Positions 8,911 to 17,611 of a stretch of DNA of 48,794 nucleotides are shown here, piece by piece. Every line of letters starts with the position of its first letter. The first letter of the stretch is position 1. The notes under the pieces are model-generated. The model saw only the letters and a list, made by a program, of their open reading frames with translations, was not told the origin of the DNA and searched no databases. The DNA comes from Nitrospirota bacterium (GTDB lineage: Bacteria; Nitrospirota; Thermodesulfovibrionia; Thermodesulfovibrionales; UBA6898), in the NCBI GenBank assembly GCA_003252075.1, contig QKDO01000041.1, positions 1-48,794 on the forward strand, in the 5' to 3' direction. Position numbers and translations under genes: made by a program.

Positions 8911-9350
8911 CAGTGATGATACCCCTTCTTCTGCTGAATGGTAAAGGCCCGGTAGAGCTGTTCGAGCAGGATGAGACGGGACATCTCATGGGTAAAGGTC
9001 ATGGTGGAGAGCGCAATCTTCTTTGTTGCCTTTGCTTTCACCTCTTCAGATACGCCATAGGCCCCTCCAAGGAGAAAAGTGACCGACATGCCCTGTTTTT
9101 CGATAAAGCGGGAGAACGTTTCCGAATCAGAGGTCTCGCCTTTTTCATCAAGAAGCACATAGGGTGTCCTGAGTCCTTGTATGCGTTCTCTTTCCTTGTC
9201 GAGCATTCTGCTGATGTCCTTTACCTTCTCTTCGCGGATCTCTGTTATGACGACATTCGCATAGGGCTGCAGGAGCTTCAGATACTTCTGTATCCCTTCA
9301 AGAATGAACCGCTCTTTTGTCTTTCCCACCCACACCAGGTGTATCTTCAT
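8910..9350 (-). CDS. rlmH: 23S rRNA (pseudouridine1915-N3)-methyltransferase RlmH
   Basis: SPOUT-class methyltransferase that methylates pseudouridine 1915 of 23S rRNA on assembled 70S ribosomes. It matches the family from the N-terminus (MKIHLVWVGKTKE) through the SAM-binding knot (TFLLGGAYGVSEEV) to the C-terminal THEMSRLILLEQLYRAF and GYHH tail. 146 aa is close to the usual ~155. The 5' end overlaps rsfS by 53 nt in another frame; the N-terminus is well conserved, so the overlap is probably real. The rsfS-rlmH pairing is common in bacteria. Confidence 0.95.
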   Translation of the reverse strand: MKIHLVWVGKTKERFILEGIQKYLKLLQPYANVVITEIREEKVKDISRMLDKERERIQGLRTPYVLLDEKGETSDSETFSRFIEKQGMSVTFLLGGAYGVSEEVKAKATKKIALSTMTFTHEMSRLILLEQLYRAFTIQQKKGYHH

Positions 9351-9693
9351 GGCATTCTATGGTCCTGGCATCCATCCAGAGCTTTTCAAGTCCGTAATAT
9401 GCGCGTGTCTCTTTCTCAAAGATATGTATGATCACGTTTCCATAATCGAGCAATACCCAGTGGCTGAAACGAATCCCTTCCCTTCCGATGGGCGCGTTGC
9501 CGGTTCGGGCAAGTTCACGCTCAATAGATTCGGCGATCGTCCTTACCTGGGTCGTGCTTTCGCCGGAGCAGATGACAAAATAGTCGGCAATGACGGTAAG
9601 CTCCCCGAGTTCGAGGATGATAATATCCAGAGCCTTTTTATTGCGTGCCGCTGCTGCTGCCGCGAGGGCTAATTCTCTGCTCTTCAGCGACAT
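9298..9693 (-). CDS. rsfS: ribosomal silencing factor RsfS
   Basis: RsfS/Iojap family: binds ribosomal protein uL14 and blocks subunit joining during starvation. The core is typical (LDIIILELGELTVIADYFVICSG, read in two parts; then STTQVRTIAESIE, and FSHWVLLDYGNVIIHIF near the end). 131 aa is slightly longer than usual because the C-terminal tail extends across the start of rlmH. The start overlaps the end of nadD by 10 nt. Part of the proA-nadD-rsfS-rlmH operon. Confidence 0.94.
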   Translation of the reverse strand: MSLKSRELALAAAAAARNKKALDIIILELGELTVIADYFVICSGESTTQVRTIAESIERELARTGNAPIGREGIRFSHWVLLDYGNVIIHIFEKETRAYYGLEKLWMDARTIECHEDTPGVGGKDKRAVHS

Positions 9694-10379
9694 TCCCTCG
9701 TTACAGCCCTATGCCTTCTTTTGCCGGATCCATACAGGTTTTCAAGAATTATATAGGATTCAACCTCAGCTGGCAACAGGTATTTTATGCTTTTCCCTTG
9801 TGCTGCAAGGGTCCTGATATCTGTTGCCGCAATGGCGACCGGCGTGACGTTCAGCAGGGTGACCGCGTTATTGCCCTCAAACGGGATGGTATGCGATGGC
9901 AGGGTCCTCGCATCGAGACTCCTGAGAATATTCTTGTTTATGGAAAGGTAGGGGGAGGCGGAAAGGTCTGCGAACCTGCATCCGGGCCGCGAAAGGATAA
10001 GGAAGTCCGTATGCCGAACCAGAATGTCAGGCTGGTACCAGTTCGGAATATCAAGGAACGCGTCGATGCCGAGCATGAAAAAAAGGCGGTCGAGCGGGTA
10101 GATTTCTCGCAGCTTGCGCATCGTATCTACGGTATAGGATTTGTGTCTTCTCCTGCATTCGATGTCAAGCACCTCGAAGAACGGGTTTCCCTGTACGGCA
10201 AGACGTGTCATTGTCAGCCTGTGCCGTGCAGCAGCTATGTCGCCTGTTTTCAGCGGTGGATTGCCTGAAGGGATGAAGATTATCCTGCTGAGGTCCGCAG
10301 ACTGACGCGCCTCTTCAGCAACGCGCAGGTGCCCGAAATGAACCGGATTGAAGGTGCCGCCCAAAATGCCGATGTTCAT
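9684..10379 (-). CDS. nadD: nicotinate-nucleotide adenylyltransferase NadD
   Basis: Adenylates nicotinate mononucleotide to deamido-NAD in NAD synthesis. The nucleotidyltransferase signature GGTFNPVHFGHL is at the N-terminus (residues 7-18), with the family's FIPSGNPPLK block and the C-terminal TDIRTLAAQGKSIKYLLP block (an ISSTxIR-type motif). 231 aa. Lies 108 nt after proA and overlaps rsfS, the arrangement seen in many bacteria. Confidence 0.95.
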   Translation of the reverse strand: MNIGILGGTFNPVHFGHLRVAEEARQSADLSRIIFIPSGNPPLKTGDIAAARHRLTMTRLAVQGNPFFEVLDIECRRRHKSYTVDTMRKLREIYPLDRLFFMLGIDAFLDIPNWYQPDILVRHTDFLILSRPGCRFADLSASPYLSINKNILRSLDARTLPSHTIPFEGNNAVTLLNVTPVAIAATDIRTLAAQGKSIKYLLPAEVESYIILENLYGSGKRRHRAVTRECR

Positions 10380-10487
10380 ATGATCATGATGCAGGATAAC
10401 AACTGAAGGTGTTCCATGCTATCTCTTTTTCGTGCATTTGCTATCCAGCATCCCGGATCTGACCGCCGGCATCGGGCATCCTGCCGG

Positions 10488-11744
10488 TCACTCCCGCAGC
10501 TGGCCGCTACCAAAGACAATGAACTTTGTGCAGGTCAGTTCCTCAAGCCCCATAGGACCGCGCGCATGGATTTTGTCTGTGGAAATGCCAATCTCGGCGC
10601 CCAGGCCGAACTGGAAACCGTCGTTCAGGCGGGTCGAGGCATTGATAAGCACGGCAGATGAGTCCACTTCACGCAGGAATCGCAGGCCTTTTGCGTAATC
10701 CTTCGTCACGATCGCGTCAGAATGTGCCGAGCTGTATTGGGCGATATGTTCCATGGCGGCGTCCATGTCCTTCACGACCTTCACATTCAGGATCAGGTCG
10801 AGATATTCATTATAGAAATCACGGTCCGTGGCCGTCTCGACTGCGGGCACAATTTTTTTCGTTTCAGGGCATCCCTTGACCACGACACCCGCATCTCTGA
10901 AGCGTTTGATCATTCCCGGCAGAAAGCGCCTGGCGATCCCTTTATCGATGAGCATGGTCTCCATGGCATTACAGGTCCCCGGCCGCTGCACCTTAGCATT
11001 GAAGCAGATGTCCTCGGCCATCTGCAGGTCAGCGTCCCTGTCGACAAAGACATGGCAGACACCCTTGTAATGTTTGAGCACCGGTATTCGGGAGTTTTCC
11101 GTCACGGCCCGGATAAGACCTTCACCGCCCCGCGGTATTATGAGGTCAATGATCCCCTCGAGCTTCAGCATCTCCATGACCGCGGTCCTGTCCACCAGAT
11201 CGATGAAGGAGATCGCACCCTGGTGGATACCGTGCTGTTTCGCGGCATCACGAAGTATCTTCACGATTGCCTTGTTCGAGTGTACGGCTTCAGAACCGCC
11301 GCGCAGGATGACCGCATTGCCTGCCTTGAGGCAGAGGCTTGTTGCATCGGCCGTTACGTTCGGCCGCGACTCATAGATGATGCCGATCACACCGATCGGC
11401 ACCCGCATTCTGCCGACGGTCATGCCATTCGGCCGCTGCCACATTCTGATCACTTCCCCGACAGGATCGGGGAGGGCCGCCACCTCGGCAAGCCCCTGCG
11501 CCATCTCATTGATGCGCTTCGAAGTGAGGGTGAGCCTGTCGATCATGGCGCGGGAGAGACCTTTTTCACGGGCAAAGGCAATGTCTTTTGCGTTTTCCCG
11601 GATCAGCTCCCGGGAACGCTTCCTGATTGCTCCTGCCATACCCAGGAGAGCGTCATTCTTCTGCTGCGAAGAAGCTTTTGCGAGTGATCGGGCGCCTGCA
11701 CGCGCCTCCCCGGCCTTTGCGAGCACATATGCCTTTATGTCCAT
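10488..11744 (-). CDS. proA: gamma-glutamyl phosphate reductase ProA
   Basis: Second enzyme of proline synthesis, reducing glutamyl-5-phosphate to the semialdehyde with NADPH. Aldehyde dehydrogenase fold with the catalytic cysteine in QRPGTCNAMETMLI, the Rossmann region with VILRGGSEA, and the C-terminal RGPMGLEELT block. I place the start at the ATG at 11744 (MDIKAYVLAK), which has an AGGGAGG about 8 nt upstream; the frame runs 51 codons further but that extension has no resemblance to ProA. 418 aa is the normal length. No proB is visible next to it. It is divergent from mutL across about 170 nt that must hold both promoters. Confidence 0.95.
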   Translation of the reverse strand: MDIKAYVLAKAGEARAGARSLAKASSQQKNDALLGMAGAIRKRSRELIRENAKDIAFAREKGLSRAMIDRLTLTSKRINEMAQGLAEVAALPDPVGEVIRMWQRPNGMTVGRMRVPIGVIGIIYESRPNVTADATSLCLKAGNAVILRGGSEAVHSNKAIVKILRDAAKQHGIHQGAISFIDLVDRTAVMEMLKLEGIIDLIIPRGGEGLIRAVTENSRIPVLKHYKGVCHVFVDRDADLQMAEDICFNAKVQRPGTCNAMETMLIDKGIARRFLPGMIKRFRDAGVVVKGCPETKKIVPAVETATDRDFYNEYLDLILNVKVVKDMDAAMEHIAQYSSAHSDAIVTKDYAKGLRFLREVDSSAVLINASTRLNDGFQFGLGAEIGISTDKIHARGPMGLEELTCTKFIVFGSGQLRE

Positions 11745-11912
11745 CAGAACAGCCTCCCTTATGGGCAGAGATTTTTTCATGTCCGCTGCGTTTAGCATAC
11801 AAAAATGCAGATCCTTTTGAAAAGACGCAACAGGGGATGCAGGGACGCCTATGCTAGGACTGCGCCGGTATGTGCTCTTGCGAAATGGACATGCCAATCC
11901 TTACAATGTCTT

Positions 11913-13568
11913 ATGCCGCAGATCAGCATCCTTTCCCCGGAACTTTGCAACAAGATAGCTGCAGGCGAGGTTATCGAACGACCAGCCTCGATTGTGAAGG
12001 AACTTATTGAGAACGCGCTCGATGCCGGCAGCACCGAGATAACGGTCGAGGTGGGCCACGGGGGCAAGCGCATGATCCGGGTGACCGACAACGGGACGGG
12101 CATGGACAGGGAAGACGCCCTCCTCTGTTTCCGGCAGCATGCAACCAGCAAGATCCGGGAATATGACGATCTTTTCAATATCAGGACGCTCGGGTTCCGC
12201 GGTGAGGCGCTTCCTTCGATCGCCGCGGTATCGCGCATGAAGATCATTACCGGGCGAAAAGGTGCCGCGGGTACTGCCATGGAACTTCAGGGGGGGGAGC
12301 TCAAGGAGACAAAGGATGCCCCCGCAGCAGGGACGTCCGTGGAGGTGAGGGACCTTTTCTTCAATACCCCGGCGCGCAGGAAATTCCTCAAGACAGAAAG
12401 CACAGAGCTTTTTCATATTATTGACGCAGTGACGAAGGAGGGGCTGTCGAACCCCGAGACAGCGTTTTCGCTGATCGTCGACAATAACGAGACGGTCAGC
12501 CTGGCAAAGGCAGCCGGACTCAGGGAACGGATCATGCAGGTGTACGGCGAGGAGTTCCTTGCAGGCCTGACAGAGACCGCAGCTGCCACGGAAGGCCTCG
12601 AGATGCAGGCGTTCGTTTCGACCAGCAGCAGCTTCCGCAATACCCGGTCACACCAGTTCATCTTTCTGAACAGGAGGCCGATAAAGGACCAGTCTGTGTC
12701 CCATGCCGTGTACCGGGCATATGAGGGCATCCTTCCTCCTGACAAGCACCCGCTGTATTTTCTCTATCTCCGTCTTGATCCGCAAAAGGTCGACTTTAAT
12801 GTGCATCCGACGAAACGGGAGGTACGATTTGAGGATAAAGAGGCCGTCTACCGCTTCATTGTCGCTCACCTGCGCGATGCGGTGAAACAGGAGCGCAGGG
12901 AATATGTCCGGGAGTTCAGCCAGCCGGGTGCTGATGACAGGGAAATCGACGCGCAGTCATTTTCTGCGGGAATGCCGGCAGTCTCCGAGAATCTCGAGTT
13001 TGCCTACCGGCCGTCGCTTCCCTACATCTATCTGGGAGGAACCTTCATTGCTGTTTCCGGCAGAGGCGGCCTTACGGTCATTGACCACCATGCCGCGCAC
13101 GAAAGAATCCTCTTCGAGCGGCTGCTGAACAGTGGGGAATCATCATCCCGGCAGCTCCTGTTCCCGCGGCAGGTGCAGGTCACAGGAAAGGAATACGGGA
13201 TCCTTATCCGAAACAGCGAGCTGCTGAAGACCCTAGGCTTTGAGATCGATGAATTCGGGAAGAACACGATCCTGGTCAGGTCTGTTCCTGCAGAGATCGA
13301 GGACGCAGATATCCCGGGCATCCTCCCGGATATCGCGGCCGGGCTCCTCGACGAGCATACAGCGGCAAAGCCGCTCCGTCACGACCTTGCTGCGCGGATA
13401 GCCTGCCACAGTTCCGTGCGGGGCAGAAAGATCCTTTCAGCAGAAGAGGTGACCCGGCTTCTGGAAGACCTTGACAGCACCAAACACCCTGACCAGTGTC
13501 CGCACGGAAGACCTACGCGGATCTTTTACTCTCTCCACGACCTGGACAAGCTGTTCAAGCGAAAATGA
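11913..13568 (+). CDS. mutL: DNA mismatch repair protein MutL
   Basis: N-terminal GHKL ATPase with KELIENALDAG, DNGTGM and GFRGEAL motifs, and a C-terminal dimerisation/endonuclease domain. The metal-binding endonuclease motif DQHA(x)2E(x)4E is present as DHHAAHERILFE, together with CHSSVRG and the CPHGRP motif near the end. This is therefore a nicking-competent MutL of the type found in bacteria without MutH. The start at 11913 (MPQISILSPE) fits the family; the frame is open 36 codons upstream but that part is not MutL-like. 551 aa. Its stop overlaps the start of miaA (ATGA), so the two are coupled. Confidence 0.95.
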   Translation: MPQISILSPELCNKIAAGEVIERPASIVKELIENALDAGSTEITVEVGHGGKRMIRVTDNGTGMDREDALLCFRQHATSKIREYDDLFNIRTLGFRGEALPSIAAVSRMKIITGRKGAAGTAMELQGGELKETKDAPAAGTSVEVRDLFFNTPARRKFLKTESTELFHIIDAVTKEGLSNPETAFSLIVDNNETVSLAKAAGLRERIMQVYGEEFLAGLTETAAATEGLEMQAFVSTSSSFRNTRSHQFIFLNRRPIKDQSVSHAVYRAYEGILPPDKHPLYFLYLRLDPQKVDFNVHPTKREVRFEDKEAVYRFIVAHLRDAVKQERREYVREFSQPGADDREIDAQSFSAGMPAVSENLEFAYRPSLPYIYLGGTFIAVSGRGGLTVIDHHAAHERILFERLLNSGESSSRQLLFPRQVQVTGKEYGILIRNSELLKTLGFEIDEFGKNTILVRSVPAEIEDADIPGILPDIAAGLLDEHTAAKPLRHDLAARIACHSSVRGRKILSAEEVTRLLEDLDSTKHPDQCPHGRPTRIFYSLHDLDKLFKRK

Positions 13569-14494
13569 AAAGCGTCATTGTCCTCCTTGGCCCGACCGGT
13601 GTTGGCAAGACCGGCGCAGCGATGATCCTTGCCCGGGAACTCCATACCGAGATCATAAGCGCTGACTCTATGCAGATATACCGGCATATGGATATCGGAA
13701 CAGCGAAACCATCACCGGCGGAACGGGCCGCGGTGAGACATCATATGATCGATATCGTCGATCCCGTAGTGTCTTACAGCGCCGGGCGGTATATTGTCGA
13801 GGTCCGGCCGATAATGGAACGTCTGCATCAGGAGGGGAAAACGCCCCTTGTTGTGGGCGGCACAGGGCTGTATATCAAAGCAATGACGCGGGGACTGTTC
13901 ATCGGTCCTTCAACAGACGCAGAATTACGGGATGGCCTTCTTGCCAGGGAACAGGAGCAGAAGGGCTCCCTGTACGAGTTCCTGTGCAGCATCGACCCTG
14001 CTGCAGCTTGCAGGATCGAACGGAACGACCTGCGCCGCATCATACGCGCCATTGAGGTTTGCATAAAGAGCGGTAGTACCATTTCATCCTTTCAAAAAGA
14101 ACTTACCCAGCCGCTGCCGTATAATTTTGTGAAGATCGGCCTTACGCGGGAGAGAAAAGAGCTCTATGCCATGATCGACGAACGCGTGGACTCCATGTTG
14201 AAGCAGGGGCTGATAGAGGAGGTTGAAAAAATCCTCGGCATGAAGCCGGACAGGACCCCGCTCCAGGCGATCGGTTACAAAGAGCTTGCGCGTTTTCTTG
14301 GTCATGAGATAGGCATGGAGGAGGCAGTGCGCCTGATCAAGCGCAACTCGCGGAGATATGCGAAGAGACAGCTTACCTGGTTCGGACAAGAAGCCGGCAT
14401 TCACTGGATCGATGTGACTGGCCTGCACGACAGCAGGAGCATTGCCAGCCAGGTCAGCGCTGCACTGATGGTGGTACGGGGACGCGGGGATTAA
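13565..14494 (+). CDS. miaA: tRNA dimethylallyltransferase MiaA
   Basis: Adds the dimethylallyl group to N6 of A37 in tRNAs that read UNN codons. P-loop LLGPTGVGKT is near the N-terminus, followed by ISADSMQIYRHMDIGTAKP and the VVGGTGLYIKA block; RRYAKRQLTWF near the C-terminus is diagnostic. The start at 13565 overlaps the mutL stop. 309 aa. The TAA stop (14492-14494) lies inside a 19-bp sequence duplicated by the insertion of the element at 14501-15452, so the coding region is intact although the DNA directly after it has been interrupted. Confidence 0.95.
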   Translation: MKSVIVLLGPTGVGKTGAAMILARELHTEIISADSMQIYRHMDIGTAKPSPAERAAVRHHMIDIVDPVVSYSAGRYIVEVRPIMERLHQEGKTPLVVGGTGLYIKAMTRGLFIGPSTDAELRDGLLAREQEQKGSLYEFLCSIDPAAACRIERNDLRRIIRAIEVCIKSGSTISSFQKELTQPLPYNFVKIGLTRERKELYAMIDERVDSMLKQGLIEEVEKILGMKPDRTPLQAIGYKELARFLGHEIGMEEAVRLIKRNSRRYAKRQLTWFGQEAGIHWIDVTGLHDSRSIASQVSAALMVVRGRGD

Positions 14495-14500
14495 TCCGCT
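14482..14500 (+). repeat. 19-bp target-site duplication, left copy
   Basis: The sequence acgcggggattaatccgct at 14482-14500 is repeated exactly at 15453-15471 and directly abuts both ends of the inserted element. It contains the last codons and stop of miaA. The two copies differ from each other in no base, and the match ends exactly at 19 bp on both sides. Confidence 0.9.
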
Positions 14501-15452
14501 GTAACGCCGAAATGAAAATGTCCTAAATAGGCAAAGTAGAAATGTCCTGATATTGAGAAGCTACCATGCTGAAACGAAGGAGGCATGGATGGCGGGAAAG
14601 GACATAATCATGGCAAGCCAGAGGGAACTGAAGCGGCTGCAGATCGTAGAGAAAGTCGTGGAAGGATCGATCAGGCAGGCAGAAGCATCAGAGATGCTTT
14701 CATTGGGCGATCGGCAGGTACGGAGGGTGGTAAGGCGGATAAGAGAGGAAGGAGCTGCCGGGGTCGTGGGGCAGAGCATCGAACCGAAAGTATCCGGAAG
14801 AGCTCAAAGAGCGAGTATATAGAACTTTACCGGCAGAACTACGAGGGATTTGGGCCGACCCTGGTCCAGGAGAAGCTTCTTGAGAGAGATGGCATCAGCA
14901 TAAGCGATGAAACCCTTCGTATATGGCTGATAGCGGCAGGGCTATGGTAGAAGCGTAAAGGCAGGCAGCACCGTCAGTGGCGGCCCCGAAAAGACCGCTA
15001 CGGGGAAGCCGACCATTGCAGATGAGCTAAACGGTACAGAGCCCCTGAGTGGATTTAACAGGGCTGGGGGTAGGAGACTGATCCATGCCCACGCACCGCA
15101 GGCAAAAGGGAGGGTTGCGCGGCTCTTTGATACCCTTCACAGGACCGTCTGGTCAAAGAGATGCGGCTCAGAGGCATAAGCAGCATCGCCAAAGCAGCAG
15201 TCCCCAAGGGATTGAATCTCAACAGGATCCTCTGCATCAAGACGGAAAGAACAGTCCGTAATGACTGTACGATTGCCCATAACCGAGAAATTATCATAAG
15301 AACGGAGAAACCTCAGAAAGAAGCTCACCAACTGCCCCGGAGGAAGGCCATCCCGCTACCCAAAGATCACCCCTGGAGAAGACTGCTCTATGTGAGCAAT
15401 AAACGGAAAAAGGTTGTTGCATGAATATCGGACATTTCTACTTTGGCTCGAC
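14501..15452 (+). mobile_element. degenerate insertion sequence (ISNCY/IS1202-like), 952 bp
   Basis: Bounded by imperfect terminal inverted repeats, 14501-14523 against 15430-15452 (16 of 23 positions match, both starting GT and ending in ATGTCC). A second inward copy of the repeat at the left end (14532-14547) matches the right end over 16 of 16 bases (caaagtagaaatgtcc). The flanks carry a perfect 19-bp target duplication. Inside are fragments of a DDE transposase in shifting frames. The family assignment rests on my recognition of the transposase style (helix-turn-helix start, then QAKGRV and LFDTLH-type integrase-core text) and on the long duplication. The element is shorter than a full IS of this kind and the middle of the catalytic core is missing, so it cannot move by itself. 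Confidence 0.85.
14585..15424 (+). pseudogene. broken transposase of the 14.5-15.45 kb element
   Basis: Pieces of one transposase can be read in order. First, an HTH region in the frame of ATG 14553 (SQRELKRLQIVEKVVEG, then LGDRQVRRVVRR). Second, after a frameshift near 14810, ELYRQNYEGFGPTLVQEKL and SDETLRIWLIAAGLW, ending at a stop at 14948. Third, after a stretch without a good frame where the catalytic core should be, HAPQAKGRVARLFDTLH around 15090-15145 and, in another frame, LRGISSIAKA and LNLNRILCIKTERTVRND from 15161. At least two frameshifts, a stop and an internal deletion separate these parts. Confidence 0.8.
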
Positions 15453-15471
15453 ACGCGGGGATTAATCCGCT
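15453..15471 (+). repeat. 19-bp target-site duplication, right copy
   Basis: Exact copy of 14482-14500, directly following the right terminal repeat of the insertion element. Its last base is also the first base of the candidate -35 box of hfq. Confidence 0.9.
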
Positions 15472-15499
15472 TGAATAATTAGCGCAAATAATTTATGGT
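15471..15499 (+). promoter_or_regulatory. candidate sigma70 promoter of hfq
   Basis: TTGAAT (15471-15476), a 17-bp spacer, and TATGGT (15494-15499), in AT-rich DNA about 50 nt upstream of the hfq start. Four or more of six positions match consensus in each box at ideal spacing. It lies just outside the insertion element and would let hfq be transcribed despite the element separating it from mutL-miaA. Confidence 0.45.
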
Positions 15500-15545
15500 A
15501 AAAGAAAATATCATATATTAAATATAAACTTAAGGGAGACAGGGG

Positions 15546-15782
15546 ATGTCCACAACGAAAAGTCAGAGTCTGCAGGACAATTATCTCAATCAGCTCCGGA
15601 AGGATAAGATGCCGGTCATCGTGTATCTCACCAACGGCGTTCGTCTGAAGGGAACGATCAAGGGCTTTGACAGCTTTGTCATACTTCTGAAGGACGTAAG
15701 CCAGCAGCTTGTCTACAAGCATGCGGTCTCCACGATTGTTCCGGAACGGGACCTCGACATCAGGTTTGAAGACCAGCACTGA
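15546..15782 (+). CDS. hfq: RNA chaperone Hfq
   Basis: 78-aa Sm-like hexameric RNA chaperone that pairs small RNAs with mRNAs. Sm1 motif: [21 protein letters not shown] (read in two parts). Sm2 motif: [11 protein letters not shown], with the KH pair of the proximal uridine-binding site. The N-terminal [12 protein letters not shown] helix is typical. A GGGAGACAGGGG purine tract precedes the start. In many bacteria hfq directly follows miaA; here the insertion sequence separates them. Confidence 0.97.
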   Translation: MSTTKSQSLQDNYLNQLRKDKMPVIVYLTNGVRLKGTIKGFDSFVILLKDVSQQLVYKHAVSTIVPERDLDIRFEDQH

Positions 15783-15847
15783 GCCGGGAATCTTTTCATC
15801 CCCGACCGCAGCATAATACCATGATCAGGTTTGGAGGTAGTAAATAG

Positions 15848-16513
15848 ATGCTCAAAACGATGCGGTACCATGCCAAATACTTCTATGTACTTTTCTTTGT
15901 TGTCATCCTTTCGTTTATTTTCTGGGGCGTGGGCACGGTTGACAAGTCGAGCAATGCCGAGACCATTGCAGAAGTGGGGAAATACAAGATATCGGTCCGG
16001 GACTATGCACGGGTCTATGATGGCATGTATAAGTTCTACCGTGATCTCTACAAGGACAAGTTCGATGAAGAGATGCAGAAGAAGCTGAAGATCAAGGAAA
16101 AGGCGATCGATAGCCTCATCAGCCAGACGGTGCTGCTTATCGCTGCCGAGGAGAACGGGATTACGGTAAGCGACAATGAGTTGCAAGAGGCGGTCATGAA
16201 CGAGCCTGCGTTCATGAAGGATGGCGTGTTTGACAGCGGTGTTTACCAGAACGTCCTGCGCTTTTCCCAGCTCTCGCCGGGGGCCTATGAAGCGAAAAAG
16301 CGCGAGGAGCTGGTGATCGGAAAGATGACCCGGCTTATCCAGACATCGGCACCTGCCGCTGATGCAAACCTTGACGCCGTCTCTGCTGACGAGCAGACAA
16401 AGAAGATGATCAGGGACGCTATGATGAACGCCGCAAAGGAAAAGATCGTTCAGGCGTATGTGGAAGGCCTCAAGACGAAGATGAAGGTCAAGATCAACAC
16501 CCAGCTGCTCTGA
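15848..16513 (+). CDS. SurA_N/PpiD-like membrane-anchored chaperone lacking a PPIase domain
   Basis: 221 aa: a short cytoplasmic start, one transmembrane helix (about residues 11-29, YFYVLFFVVILSFIFWGVG), and a periplasmic SurA_N-type helical domain. The domain matches the start of PpiD closely (KYKISVRDYARVY, KEKAIDSLISQTVLLIAAEENGI read in two parts, then NEPAFMKDGVFDSGVYQNVL). In PpiD a parvulin domain follows; here the protein ends with a short helical tail. It probably works as a periplasmic or translocon-side holdase without isomerase activity (inference). A GGAGG lies about 10 nt upstream of the ATG. Its stop overlaps the start of the next gene by 1 nt. Confidence 0.75.
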   Translation: MLKTMRYHAKYFYVLFFVVILSFIFWGVGTVDKSSNAETIAEVGKYKISVRDYARVYDGMYKFYRDLYKDKFDEEMQKKLKIKEKAIDSLISQTVLLIAAEENGITVSDNELQEAVMNEPAFMKDGVFDSGVYQNVLRFSQLSPGAYEAKKREELVIGKMTRLIQTSAPAADANLDAVSADEQTKKMIRDAMMNAAKEKIVQAYVEGLKTKMKVKINTQLL

Positions 16514-17481
16514 TGAAACAGCCTGAAAGGAGGAAAGACCTTCCCTGGCTAAGGCAGGTGTCTTCCTTCTTTGTCTCCCGCGTGATCCTCACCGCAAACA
16601 ATCTCCGGGTCTTTGACCGCCTTGCCGCCCCCGGCAAAACAGCACTGGTGCTTTCACGAACGCTCCCGGCAGATGTCCGCGCAACAGAGCTTCTGCTGAA
16701 CAGCCTCGTCGCCATCGGCCTTCTCAAAAAAAAGAAGGGCGTTTATCAAAATGCAGCTGCAGCATCCCGTTACCTTGTTTCCGGTAAACCCGAATACCAG
16801 GGCGATATTATCCGCCATTACAGCACGCTCTGGGATAACTGGTCAGAACTCGATACGGTCATGAAGACCGGGAAACCCTGCCGGAGGGCACATGACCACA
16901 GGGCTTTCATCCTCGGCATGCATAATCTTGCCCTTCTCAAGGTCGCGAAGGTATTGGCTGCCCTTGATCTGCGGGGCGTAACAAAAGTCCTTGACCTTGG
17001 GGGAGGCCCGGGCACCTATGCCATGGCCCTTGCGCAGAAAGGCATACAGGTCACGATTATGGACTTCCCCGACACCCTGAAGATCGCGCGGAAACTCATT
17101 CTTCGGTCAGGCCTGTCCAACAGGGTCAGATTTTTGCCGGGCGATTTTACCCGCGATGACATGGGGAAGGGCTATGACCTCATTTTTATCTCGCAGATCT
17201 TTCATGCGTATGATGACGCAGCGTGCATAGCCATGCTCAGAAAGAGCCATGAGGCGCTGGATCCCGGCGGTAAGGTCGTAGTGCAGGAGTTCCTTCTCGA
17301 TGAGACGCGCACAGCTCCTCCCTGGAGCGCCCTGTTTGCCATCAATATGCTGGTCAATACCCCGGGAGGGAGGACCTATACACCCCGGGAGATGATAGGC
17401 TGGATAAAAAAGGCCGGATTCAGAGAGGCTAAACGCACGCTTCTTGATGAAACCGTTCTGATCTCGGCAACGAAGAAGTAA
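16513..17481 (+). CDS. SAM-dependent O-methyltransferase, acetylserotonin/CrtF type
   Basis: 322 aa: an N-terminal winged-helix dimerisation domain (residues 10-90), then a class I methyltransferase domain with motif I VLDLGGGPGTYAMALA, acidic residue in TIMDFPDTL, and the family catalytic region FISQIFHAYDD with LDPGGKVVVQEFLLDE. It belongs to the family of acetylserotonin/hydroxyneurosporene O-methyltransferases, which act on small aromatic or isoprenoid hydroxyls; the substrate cannot be read from sequence. Coupled to the preceding chaperone gene by a TGATG overlap, although the two products have no obvious shared pathway. Confidence 0.82.
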   Translation: MKQPERRKDLPWLRQVSSFFVSRVILTANNLRVFDRLAAPGKTALVLSRTLPADVRATELLLNSLVAIGLLKKKKGVYQNAAAASRYLVSGKPEYQGDIIRHYSTLWDNWSELDTVMKTGKPCRRAHDHRAFILGMHNLALLKVAKVLAALDLRGVTKVLDLGGGPGTYAMALAQKGIQVTIMDFPDTLKIARKLILRSGLSNRVRFLPGDFTRDDMGKGYDLIFISQIFHAYDDAACIAMLRKSHEALDPGGKVVVQEFLLDETRTAPPWSALFAINMLVNTPGGRTYTPREMIGWIKKAGFREAKRTLLDETVLISATKK

Positions 17482-17611
17482 ATTCTCTTATCAGGAAGCA
17501 ACCGCTTTTTTTAAATGAGCGCATTGATAAATCCTTCTGTCCCGCGCTGGAATTAAGCATAATCTGCATGCTAAAATAGCAAATCTTTTTATCCCACGGA
17601 GAACAACCGTA

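Noticed and set aside
11745-11897. Extended N-terminus of ProA
   Set aside because: No similarity to ProA; a strong AGGGAGG sits just before the ATG at 11744.
11805-11912. Extended N-terminus of MutL
   Set aside because: The 36 extra codons are unlike MutL, and MPQISILSPE at 11913 is the typical start.
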